A stretch of DNA of 13,949 nt, taken from positions 1 to 13,949 of the forward strand of contig CAMLSH010000048.1 of NCBI GenBank assembly GCA_946482625.1, read 5' to 3'. Source of the stretch: an uncultured Opitutaceae bacterium. Lineage in GTDB: Bacteria; Verrucomicrobiota; Verrucomicrobiae; Opitutales; Opitutaceae. A model generated the notes under the pieces. That model did no database searches, was not told the origin of the DNA, and was given only the letters and a program-made list of their open reading frames with translations. The translations under genes were made by a program, and so were the position numbers. How positions within the stretch are numbered: position 1 is the first letter of the stretch; each line of letters starts with the position of its first letter. Shown here piece by piece: positions 1 through 6,697 of this stretch.

Positions 1-2276
1 GTCACGAGCCGTACGCCGGCGGGCACGTCACCGACGCCCCGCGGATAAACCCAGATATTCCAGTGGTTGCGATACGTCGTTCCGCGGATCGCGACTTCGA
101 GCTGCCACTGAGCCGCGTCACCATCGACTGGAATCGGCAGCGATATCTCGCCGATCTCACGAGCGCCCCCGAGCGTGATCGGCAGTGGCCCGAACACACC
201 GGCACAGATCTCGCGACGGCGGGCGTCGCGCACCGTCCACATGACCTCCGCTTGGGGAAGATCGCGGAAGAAATTCGCCACTTCGATCTTCGCCCGAAAC
301 GTTTCGCCCCGTTCGTAAACGGCCTTCGAGAATCTGGCCAAGGGTGTCACCGGCGAGCAGGCCTCGCGGAACTCTTCGGGAGAAACGACTCCCTTCGATT
401 CCCAGAACGCGTTTAGCAAACCGACCAGCGCCGTTCCCTGTCCGGGGAAATCCTGCAGCTGGAGCAGTTGAAAGCCGTCGAGCTGCGGTGTGCGCAAGGC
501 ACGCTCGATCTCTTCCTTGTAGAGCAGCGCCGCAAAGCGGCCGCTCGCTGCGGTGAACTGTGGAGCCAGCGGCAGTAGACCTTTTCGAGTCAGGTCGTCG
601 CGGACCGCGATGAAGTTGAGCGGAACAAGATTTCCGCTGTAACGGCTGATTTCCCTCAGATCAGGATAGATGGCGTATTGGCCGATCTCGTGCGACACGA
701 GCGGCACGGAAATAGCCGCCGCTGCCGCACGGTAATCAGCATCGAACGCGGGCGGCAGGTCATTGAAAACGCCCTGCCCGCGAATCCAGCCTTCGTGGGT
801 GTATTGCGTGATAAAATATTCGTCCGCCGGTTCCGGCGCTTTCCCATGACCGTTTTGAAACGTGAAAGCCGTGACCGTATGCAGACGCCGCGGATCATTC
901 GCGCGCAAACGTCTCACCAGCGTATTGAGCTCGGTAAAGTCTCCCTCCAATTCATTACCCATGGCAAAGAAGAGGAACGACGGATGATTTCCATACTCGG
1001 CGACGATGCGATCAGCCTCGTCCCGCAGAAACCGCCAGGTCTCCGCGTCCTTCCCCACCTCAAGACTCCAGTGCGGCAGCTCGATCTGCAGGTAAAGTCC
1101 GAGTTCGTCCGCCGCTGTGAATGCCGCCCGGGGCGGGCACCATGAGTGGAAGCGGAGGTGGTTCAGTCCCCAGGTTTTCGCCTGCTCAAACATCTTCCGC
1201 CAGCTCTGCACATCCGTCGGAGGATGGCCGGTTAGCGGAAAAGTCGCGCATTCGAGATTCCCGCGCAGAAAAATCCGATGACCGTTTAACAGTAGTTCTC
1301 CGTTTTGTGCGGCGATTTCACGAAATCCAAACTGACTCGTCACGATCGCACTGCCATCGGAACCACCATCGGTTAGCGTCGCATCGACTTGGTAAAGCGT
1401 CGGCGAAAACTCGTCCCACGCGTCAATCGCGACCTTGTCCGGCAGTGTCCAGTCGATGCGCACGCCGCCGCCGCCGGCAGGAATTTCGCAAAGCTGACGC
1501 AATTCGGCGATATTGGCCATTTTCGAGTCGGTCGCAGTCGCACCCACGCGGCGAAGGCGGAGCGCGATCGTTGCTGAAACTGGCTGCGGACCGGGATTCA
1601 GGCACGTCACCGCCAGCTCGATACGCGGGTTTTCACCAAGCCGGGGAACGATGGCCATGCGCTCAATCGCGATATGGTCCTCCGCACGGAGTCGAAGCTG
1701 ACCAAGGACGCCGTTCCACATGGTCTGCGTGTGATTCGTGTACGCGTGCGCGGCCGGGAAGTTTTCCGGAACCTCATAGCGGTCGATGTGGATGCTGGCG
1801 CCGCGATGGATTTCGCGGTTGTCGATTTGCACGATGAGTTCGTGACGCCCAGGCGTAAGCGCCGAACTCAAATCGTGGCGGTGCGGTGTGGTCAGGCTGT
1901 CCGCCTGGCTCGTTTCGCGACCATCGACCCACACGCGTGATTTCCACAGCACGCGTTCGAGTTCAAGGACGATGCGGCGCCCAGACCAGTCGGTCGGTAT
2001 CGTCACCTCGCGGCGATACCACGCAGGTCCGACGTACGTGTGCTTTCGCTGCAAACGAGTGAGGACGGGCAACGTGAGCTCAGGCTTGAGCGTCAACGGC
2101 TCGCCGATGCCTGCGTCGTCCAGAGTGCCAGGAAGCGAAACATTCCGCCACTCGGGTTGGGTGACGTGAGGTTCGGTCAAACTGACTTCCCAAGTGCCGG
2201 CGAGCGACAACTCGTCGGCACGAACGAACGACGCAGCTAGCAGCGCGAGCGCAATCAGGGGTGGGCGAAAAATCAT
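1..2276 (-). CDS. Secreted glycoside hydrolase family 2 enzyme (beta-galactosidase/glucuronidase-like), 3' end cut by window
   Basis: The frame stays open for 758 codons on the minus strand and runs off the left edge. Residues 1-20 form a signal peptide (hydrophobic core IALALLAA, cleavage after FVRA), so the enzyme should act in the periplasm or outside. A GH2 sugar-binding jelly roll follows (about 21-190; YVGPAWYRREV, VWVDGRE), then an Ig-like sandwich (about 200-320), then the TIM barrel beginning near LLLNGHRIFLRGN. The acid/base is Glu442 in MGNELEG and the likely nucleophile is Glu530 in SHEIGQY; both match GH2 geometry. The barrel motif RFHSWCPP differs from that of classical LacZ, so the true substrate (a plant or algal side-chain sugar) cannot be named. 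An in-frame ATG at 2306 would add ten residues; neither start has a Shine-Dalgarno sequence. The gene follows araC in the same direction. Certain as GH2, unsure of substrate. Confidence 0.93.
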   Translation of the reverse strand, partial: MIFRPPLIALALLAASFVRADELSLAGTWEVSLTEPHVTQPEWRNVSLPGTLDDAGIGEPLTLKPELTLPVLTRLQRKHTYVGPAWYRREVTIPTDWSGRRIVLELERVLWKSRVWVDGRETSQADSLTTPHRHDLSSALTPGRHELIVQIDNREIHRGASIHIDRYEVPENFPAAHAYTNHTQTMWNGVLGQLRLRAEDHIAIERMAIVPRLGENPRIELAVTCLNPGPQPVSATIALRLRRVGATATDSKMANIAELRQLCEIPAGGGGVRIDWTLPDKVAIDAWDEFSPTLYQVDATLTDGGSDGSAIVTSQFGFREIAAQNGELLLNGHRIFLRGNLECATFPLTGHPPTDVQSWRKMFEQAKTWGLNHLRFHSWCPPRAAFTAADELGLYLQIELPHWSLEVGKDAETWRFLRDEADRIVAEYGNHPSFLFFAMGNELEGDFTELNTLVRRLRANDPRRLHTVTAFTFQNGHGKAPEPADEYFITQYTHEGWIRGQGVFNDLPPAFDADYRAAAAAISVPLVSHEIGQYAIYPDLREISRYSGNLVPLNFIAVRDDLTRKGLLPLAPQFTAASGRFAALLYKEEIERALRTPQLDGFQLLQLQDFPGQGTALVGLLNAFWESKGVVSPEEFREACSPVTPLARFSKAVYERGETFRAKIEVANFFRDLPQAEVMWTVRDARRREICAGVFGPLPITLGGAREIGEISLPIPVDGDAAQWQLEVAIRGTTYRNHWNIWVYPRGVGDVPAGVRLV

Positions 2277-2319
2277 TGCCGTCAAAAAGGAGAAACACCG
2301 GTTCATGTGCGGGGAGGGT

Positions 2320-2333
2320 TGAAAGCGTTTTCA
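2320..2333. promoter_or_regulatory. LacI-family/cre-type operator palindrome
   Basis: On the minus strand this reads TGAAAACGCTTTCA, a near-perfect palindrome with a central CG. It fits the LacI/GalR-family pattern (the cre consensus TGWAANCGNTNWCA) at every defined position. It lies 44 bp upstream of the chosen GH2 start, or 14 bp upstream of the alternative start at 2306. That is where a repressor would block transcription. No LacI-family gene is in the window, so the cognate regulator would be encoded elsewhere. Confidence 0.6.
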
Positions 2334-2360
2334 CCCTAGTCGTTTTACTCGTGGTCGAGA

Positions 2361-2396
2361 ATGGCGGATCGGCTGAACGGCATGGAGGATCGGCCG
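2361..2396. promoter_or_regulatory. Tandem direct repeat, candidate AraC-family binding site
   Basis: ATGGCGGATCGGCTG (2361-2375) and ATGGAGGATCGGCCG (2382-2396) match at 13 of 15 positions and are offset by exactly 21 bp, two helical turns. AraC-type regulators commonly bind direct-repeat half-sites about 21 bp apart. The pair lies between the araC-family gene and the GH2 gene, upstream of the latter, so it is the natural candidate site for that regulator. I could not place confident -35/-10 boxes downstream of it. Confidence 0.5.
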
Positions 2397-2481
2397 GTAT
2401 CCCCAAGCTCGCTCACGGGGAACTTACCCAGCGCGCACCGATAACACCGAGCTAAATTGCGACCGTTTCGGCGGGTTGAGA

Positions 2482-3390
2482 TCAGCCCTTATGCTGACGG
2501 CGATACTCCGACGGTGGCATGCCCATGACGGAGCGAAACGCTTTGGAAAACCAGAGGGGATCGGTGTAGCCCACACGGCTCGCGATCTCCTTCGCACTGA
2601 GAAGCGTCGTGTCGAGGAGCTGACACGCCTGATGCATCCGCAACCGGATAAAATAATCGATACAGCCGTAGCCGACGTGTTTTTTGAACACGGTTTTGAA
2701 ATGCGAGGGCGACAAATTCGCCATCGCCGCGAGTTGCTGGAGGCGCAGCGGCTGATCGAGGTGCTGCTTCATGTACTCCACGCAAAGCATCACTTTTTCG
2801 ACGACGTCCGGCACATCGTCGCCATTTTGGCGGCGGCGCCAGATCGTCGCGCCCAAGAGATGGCCGAGCGTTCGCGATGCGTGAATCAAGTGCGCGGTGG
2901 TGTAACCGTGTTCCAGCGTCTCCAGCGTTTCGCCGAAGAGCGCGAGCCAGCGCGAATCGTCCTTGAGCGGCAGAACGGGATTTTCGGCGGACGCACCGAG
3001 CTCTTCGATCATGGAGCGAATGTCGTCTCCCACCGCGTGAAACCAAGAAATCGTCCAAGGCCCTCGAGTATTCGTGCCGTAGGCGTGCGGCTCACGAGGC
3101 GGCAGCACGATCAGGGAGCCAGCGGTCACTTCGTGGCGAAGACCGCGCAGCTCACACCACCCTGAGCCTTTTGCGCAATAGATGACGATCATCTGATCCA
3201 CACCGACCGGACGTTCGCGCAAATGCCCTTTTGCATTCGGGAAAAAACCGATGTCCGTCGGCAGAAGTCCGCAGAGCAAAGGATGCATCCGCGCTGATCG
3301 AACCAACGGTTGCGGCAGGACGACGATCCGCTGCGACTGAAATCCCTCGCCCTTTTGGGGACGTCCAAAGACAGGCGCGCGCGATTCCAT
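2482..3390 (-). CDS. AraC-family transcriptional regulator
   Basis: A 302-residue protein of typical AraC-family length. The N-terminal half (about 25-120) is a cupin-like sensor domain (MIVIYCAKGSGWCEL, GSLIVLPPREPHAYG), which usually binds a sugar or other small effector. The C-terminal 100 residues hold the paired helix-turn-helix DNA-binding domain: first HTH near LQQLAAMANLSPSHFKTVFKK, second near SAKEIASRVGYTDPLWFSKAFR, then the family signature ending MGMPPSEYRR. I chose the ATG at 3390. A TTG at 3432 with AGGA six bases upstream would add 14 residues and start only 12 bp after the peptidase stop, so this gene may be co-transcribed with the hemW operon. It sits directly upstream of the GH2 gene and probably controls it through the 21-bp direct repeats. 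The effector is unknown. Confidence 0.92.
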   Translation of the reverse strand: MESRAPVFGRPQKGEGFQSQRIVVLPQPLVRSARMHPLLCGLLPTDIGFFPNAKGHLRERPVGVDQMIVIYCAKGSGWCELRGLRHEVTAGSLIVLPPREPHAYGTNTRGPWTISWFHAVGDDIRSMIEELGASAENPVLPLKDDSRWLALFGETLETLEHGYTTAHLIHASRTLGHLLGATIWRRRQNGDDVPDVVEKVMLCVEYMKQHLDQPLRLQQLAAMANLSPSHFKTVFKKHVGYGCIDYFIRLRMHQACQLLDTTLLSAKEIASRVGYTDPLWFSKAFRSVMGMPPSEYRRQHKG

Positions 3391-3444
3391 ACTCACTCGT
3401 CGTACGAGAACGAATGAGGCGAATCGCCGCAACCGAGATCCTGC

Positions 3445-4542
3445 TTACAGCTCCGCACGCACACCGAACAACAGCTGCAGCACCGTTTCCAGATCCTTCC
3501 CGATCGCCGGTTTTCCGCGCTTCGTGAAGCTGAGCGATTTGCAGCGGTGACGCTTCAAGAGCGCGTCGTCTGCCTCGATCACGCGAATCTCGTTTGTGGC
3601 AAAACCGAGCAGCTCCATCGCCGTCAGCGGCGTCCATGCGAAGGGAATGCCCATTTCGTTGAACGCCACCTCCCAGCCGGCGACCAACGTGTCGGTGGGC
3701 AGTGGCTTCGTCAGCAACGCCGGGTAACGCTCAATGAAGTCCGGCAGCTTCCGCGTGGAAACCCGCACCCGCACCGCCGGGCTCAGCTGCGCGAAATATT
3801 GTTGGAAGTTCTCCACGCGTCGCCCGCGCAGTTTGTCATAAAAATCCAGTGGATCGATCCCGGCGAGGTTCATGCCGTTCCAGACGCCATGCTCGTTGCG
3901 GCTCCCAAATTTTTTCCAGTTGTACCATCCCTGAAATTCCCGCGTGAGCCACAGCCCGATCTCGAAATGCAGATGCGCGCGATCCTTCGGAATCGCATAG
4001 CCGCTCGCGCTTCGACCCATCACGGCGATGATCTGATCGCGCTCCACCCGCGCACCCACGTTCAAGCCCGGCGTGATGCTCGCGAGATGTGCGTAAAGCG
4101 TGAATACCGATGGAGACTGCTCGGTGTGTTCGATCACGATATAGCGGCCATAACTGCTATGTCCCGGCTGGCGGCTGATGTGACGCACCACCCCAGGCAT
4201 CACCGCGAAAATCGGATCGGCCGCTTCGCCTCGTCGGTCGCGTTTGACCGGCTTGATGTCGATCCCTTCGTGGAACTGGGCGCCGCCGCTGCGCGTGCAG
4301 CCATAGAGCCCCGACTCCGGCACACCCGACGCCGTCGGTTGGATAAACGTTTCAAACGATTTTCCCTCCAAGTACGCCGTGCTTGGGGTGGGCCAGCCGA
4401 TGTCCACGCGTTGCGCATGAACGGCCGGGAGGAACATCAGCGCGCACAAAACTCCCAGATAGGACGCGTTTCCCATGACGCCCCGGTTCGGCACTCGCCT
4501 GCAAAAAAACGCCGTCAGTCGACTCACTGTCTTGTTCTTCAT
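3445..4542 (-). CDS. Exported M23-family (LytM-type) metallopeptidase
   Basis: A 365-residue protein. The start is the ATG of an ATGA overlap with the upstream gene's TGA. A hydrophobic stretch (about 30-42, SYLGVLCALMFLP) followed by AVHAQ is a signal peptide or anchor with a long N-region. The M23 domain is complete: His91 and Asp95 in FHEGID, His152 in LYAHL, His190 and His192 in AHLHFEIG. These are the zinc ligands and catalytic histidines of peptidoglycan endopeptidases, so cutting of cell-wall peptide cross-bridges in the periplasm is likely. About 165 residues follow the peptidase domain, containing WYNWKKFG and DPLDFYDKL; I do not recognise this part. The gene is third in the hemW operon and translationally coupled to the SAM-hydrolase gene. 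Its true substrate is unproven. Confidence 0.88.
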   Translation of the reverse strand: MKNKTVSRLTAFFCRRVPNRGVMGNASYLGVLCALMFLPAVHAQRVDIGWPTPSTAYLEGKSFETFIQPTASGVPESGLYGCTRSGGAQFHEGIDIKPVKRDRRGEAADPIFAVMPGVVRHISRQPGHSSYGRYIVIEHTEQSPSVFTLYAHLASITPGLNVGARVERDQIIAVMGRSASGYAIPKDRAHLHFEIGLWLTREFQGWYNWKKFGSRNEHGVWNGMNLAGIDPLDFYDKLRGRRVENFQQYFAQLSPAVRVRVSTRKLPDFIERYPALLTKPLPTDTLVAGWEVAFNEMGIPFAWTPLTAMELLGFATNEIRVIEADDALLKRHRCKSLSFTKRGKPAIGKDLETVLQLLFGVRAEL

Positions 4543-5456
4543 AATTTCACTTTCTCGATCCGCACACTCCACGCAGCCCCGCTGCCGACGCCATGCGTTT
4601 TCGCGAAATCGCCCATGTTGAGGGCGATGGCTACATTCATCAGACTGTTCAAATAAAGGAGCGGCTTCCCTTCCGGCACGTCGCCAAAGGCTCGGGCATA
4701 GGGAACTTCGCCATGGAAAACGCGCTTCCCCGCTTTCGCAATCGTCACGACGAATCGGTCGCCAAACTTCGGCGACAGCTTCGCGAACAACGCCTCATCC
4801 AGATTCGTCCAGACGTTCCCGTATTGAAAATCCAACGCCGGGATCGTCCCGACTAGCACGCCGTTTTCCAAGCGCGGTTTCTCGTGGGCGAGAGCGACCA
4901 CGGTCGGTTCGAGCAGCGGCCCGATGCCGTCAAACGTCACGACCTCGGCCGCCAGCCGTGCGCCGACGAACGCATAGATGTCCCGTCCGTGAAACGTGTA
5001 GCTGCGTTCCGAACCGGTGCGCCGGTGCTTCGTCTCATCGATCTCCCGCATCGCCTCCACACCGAGCGATTCCGCGATCAACGTCCATGAGCCATTGTCC
5101 GGCCCGACAAAAAAATGCCCGCTCTTGGTTTTCAGGACGACCGACTTCCGTTCCGTGCCCACGCCCGGATCGATCACGGACACAAAAACAGTTCCCGCCG
5201 GCCAGTACGGCGCCGTCTGGTTGAGCCGATACGCCGCTTCCCAAATGTCGTACGGCGTGTTCTCGTGGCTCAGGTCGAACACCGGCAGCTTCGCGCTAAC
5301 GCCGAACGCCACCCCCCGCATTGCCGCCACCGCGCCGTCCTTCGTCCCGAAATCCGTCTGCAACACGAGCGCGCGCATCTCCGCCGAAACACTGCACACG
5401 CCGCCAGCGAGCACCGCCCACAAGCATAAAACTCGAAGCATCGTTTTCGTCGTCAT
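4539..5456 (-). CDS. Exported SAM hydroxide adenosyltransferase family protein (DUF62)
   Basis: A 305-residue protein of the family that includes SAM hydrolases, chlorinases and fluorinases. Members with the Asp-Arg-His triad convert S-adenosylmethionine and water to adenosine and methionine. That triad is present: Asp96 in IDPGVG, Arg103 in TERKS, His156 in FHGRDIY, with spacings of 7 and 53 close to the characterised archaeal enzyme. Other family motifs are TDFGTKDG (34-41), FVGPDNG (116-122) and YGNVWTN. Unusually, residues 1-25 form a signal peptide (MLRVLCLWAVLAGGV, then SVSA before Glu26), so the enzyme should be exported. The start overlaps the hemW stop as ATGA, which supports this start over Met27, where no properly spaced ribosome site exists. 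Why a SAM-cleaving fold is exported is unclear; the real substrate may be another adenosyl compound. Confidence 0.9.
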   Translation of the reverse strand: MTTKTMLRVLCLWAVLAGGVCSVSAEMRALVLQTDFGTKDGAVAAMRGVAFGVSAKLPVFDLSHENTPYDIWEAAYRLNQTAPYWPAGTVFVSVIDPGVGTERKSVVLKTKSGHFFVGPDNGSWTLIAESLGVEAMREIDETKHRRTGSERSYTFHGRDIYAFVGARLAAEVVTFDGIGPLLEPTVVALAHEKPRLENGVLVGTIPALDFQYGNVWTNLDEALFAKLSPKFGDRFVVTIAKAGKRVFHGEVPYARAFGDVPEGKPLLYLNSLMNVAIALNMGDFAKTHGVGSGAAWSVRIEKVKL

Positions 5457-6640
5457 GATGAGGTCGCCCCAGCAGACAGCGCGCCCATCACTTCGCTACC
5501 AATCGCGTCCGCGACCAAACGTCCGCGTAACGTCAGCCGCAGTCGCGTTCCCGCCATTTCGGCGAGTCCTTCGTCGACGAACCGGCCCGCGAGGGCGTCC
5601 ATTTCCCTCGCCGCCTCGCCAGTCACCCGATCGCGCCAGACCGCGAGATCGACGCCTTCATTCATGCGCAGTCCAAAAATCATCGCATCCTCCGCCAGCA
5701 ACTCCGGCGTCAGCACCGTGCGATCCTCCGTGGCGCGTTCACCGTGCTCCAGACCCGTGAGCCATTTCTCCAGATCGGCGATGTTGGTGCCACGGACGCC
5801 GCTATGTTGCGACGCCGCCGACGGCCCGAGTCCGACCCAAGTGTGCATCCGCCAGGTATTGAGGTTGTGCTGACAGGCGTGGCCCGGACGGGCGAAGTTG
5901 GAAACCTCATACTGCGCGTAACCCGCCGCTTCGAGCGCCGCCCAAGTCCGCTCGTACAGCTGGGCCTCGCGTTCGGTATCGAGCTTCACTTTTCCCTGCG
6001 AAAGTTTCACCCACAGCTTCGTGTCTTCCTCGAAGGTGAGGCAGTACGTCGAGAGATGATCCGGCTTCAACGCGATCGCTTTCTCCAGATCGTCCAGCCA
6101 CGCCGACTCGTCCTGGCCGGGCAGCGCGAACATCAGGTCGAGATTCACGCTCTTGAAGTCCGCCTCCGCGATCAGCTCGTGCGCTCGATAGATTTGTTCA
6201 CGCGTATGCTGGCGCCCGAGCCCTTCGAGCAATGCCGGCTGAAAACTCTGCACGCCCATCGAAATCCGCGTGACGCCGATCTCCTTCAGCGCCGCTAGCC
6301 GCGCCTTGGTCACCGACGCCGGTGCCATTTCCACCGTCCATTCCTGCAACGACTCCGCCGTCCGCTCGCGCACCACGGCGCCGAGTCGGCGCATGTCGTC
6401 GGGCGCGAGTAATCCCGGCGTGCCCCCGCCCCAGAACACCGTGGATACAGGCGCGTCCCATTTCACCAAGGTCGCTTCGCGTGCAATTCCCGCCTGATAT
6501 CGGCGCACCGAATCGCCAGTAGGTTTCTCTTGATAGAACGCGCAAAAATCGCAGGTCGATGCGCAGAACGGGACATGCACATAGAGCCCAAGCGGAGTCG
6601 CCGGAAAGTCGTTACGAGGCATGGACGTCATTTCGCTCAT
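5453..6640 (-). CDS. hemW: HemW-like radical SAM protein (putative heme chaperone)
   Basis: A 395-residue protein of normal HemW length. Cys26, Cys30 and Cys33 (VPFCASTCDFC) form the CX3CX2C site for the [4Fe-4S] cluster that cleaves SAM. Further radical SAM/HemW signatures are VFWGGGTPGLL (68-78), RISMGVQSF (125-133), DLMFALPGQ and YEVSNFARPGHACQHN. HemW carries heme to respiratory enzymes; it is often misannotated as oxygen-independent coproporphyrinogen oxidase. The HNxxYW motif linked to heme binding reads HNLNTW (258-263), so the tyrosine is replaced. The ATG at 6640 has no Shine-Dalgarno sequence; Met7 is an alternative. It is the first gene of the operon and is divergent from the lipoprotein gene. 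Family assignment is firm; the heme-chaperone role is inferred. Confidence 0.88.
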   Translation of the reverse strand: MSEMTSMPRNDFPATPLGLYVHVPFCASTCDFCAFYQEKPTGDSVRRYQAGIAREATLVKWDAPVSTVFWGGGTPGLLAPDDMRRLGAVVRERTAESLQEWTVEMAPASVTKARLAALKEIGVTRISMGVQSFQPALLEGLGRQHTREQIYRAHELIAEADFKSVNLDLMFALPGQDESAWLDDLEKAIALKPDHLSTYCLTFEEDTKLWVKLSQGKVKLDTEREAQLYERTWAALEAAGYAQYEVSNFARPGHACQHNLNTWRMHTWVGLGPSAASQHSGVRGTNIADLEKWLTGLEHGERATEDRTVLTPELLAEDAMIFGLRMNEGVDLAVWRDRVTGEAAREMDALAGRFVDEGLAEMAGTRLRLTLRGRLVADAIGSEVMGALSAGATSS

Positions 6641-6655
6641 TGCAATGGCAGTAGG

Positions 6656-6683
6656 ATTATGTTGCGTTGCGAACGACTTTTAA
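6656..6683 (-). promoter_or_regulatory. Candidate sigma-70 promoter for the hemW operon
   Basis: On the minus strand TTAAAA (6683-6678, four of six to the -35 consensus) and CATAAT (6661-6656, five of six to the -10 consensus) are 16 bp apart. They lie just upstream of the hemW ATG at 6640, in the 57-bp divergent gap. Transcription would begin only a few bases before the start codon, giving a very short leader, consistent with the absence of a Shine-Dalgarno sequence. Confidence 0.4.
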
Positions 6684-6697
6684 TCGGAAAAATCCAC

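Noticed and set aside
1121..1837. A 238-codon plus-strand frame opposite the GH2 gene
   Set aside because: Arg/Ser-rich product with no motif; the minus-strand GH2 frame runs unbroken through it.
2401..2460. AGCTCG and CGAGCT (2406-2411, 2448-2453) as a terminator after araC
   Set aside because: Six-base arms with a loop of over 35 bases and no T run; not a credible terminator.
2476..3165. A 229-codon plus-strand frame opposite the AraC gene
   Set aside because: The minus strand encodes a full AraC protein with both HTH motifs; the plus-strand product has no family features.
3547..4656. A 369-codon plus-strand frame opposite the M23 and DUF62 genes
   Set aside because: It is antisense to two genes with clear family motifs, is rich in Arg/His/Pro and has no recognisable domain; it is a shadow of high-GC codon bias.
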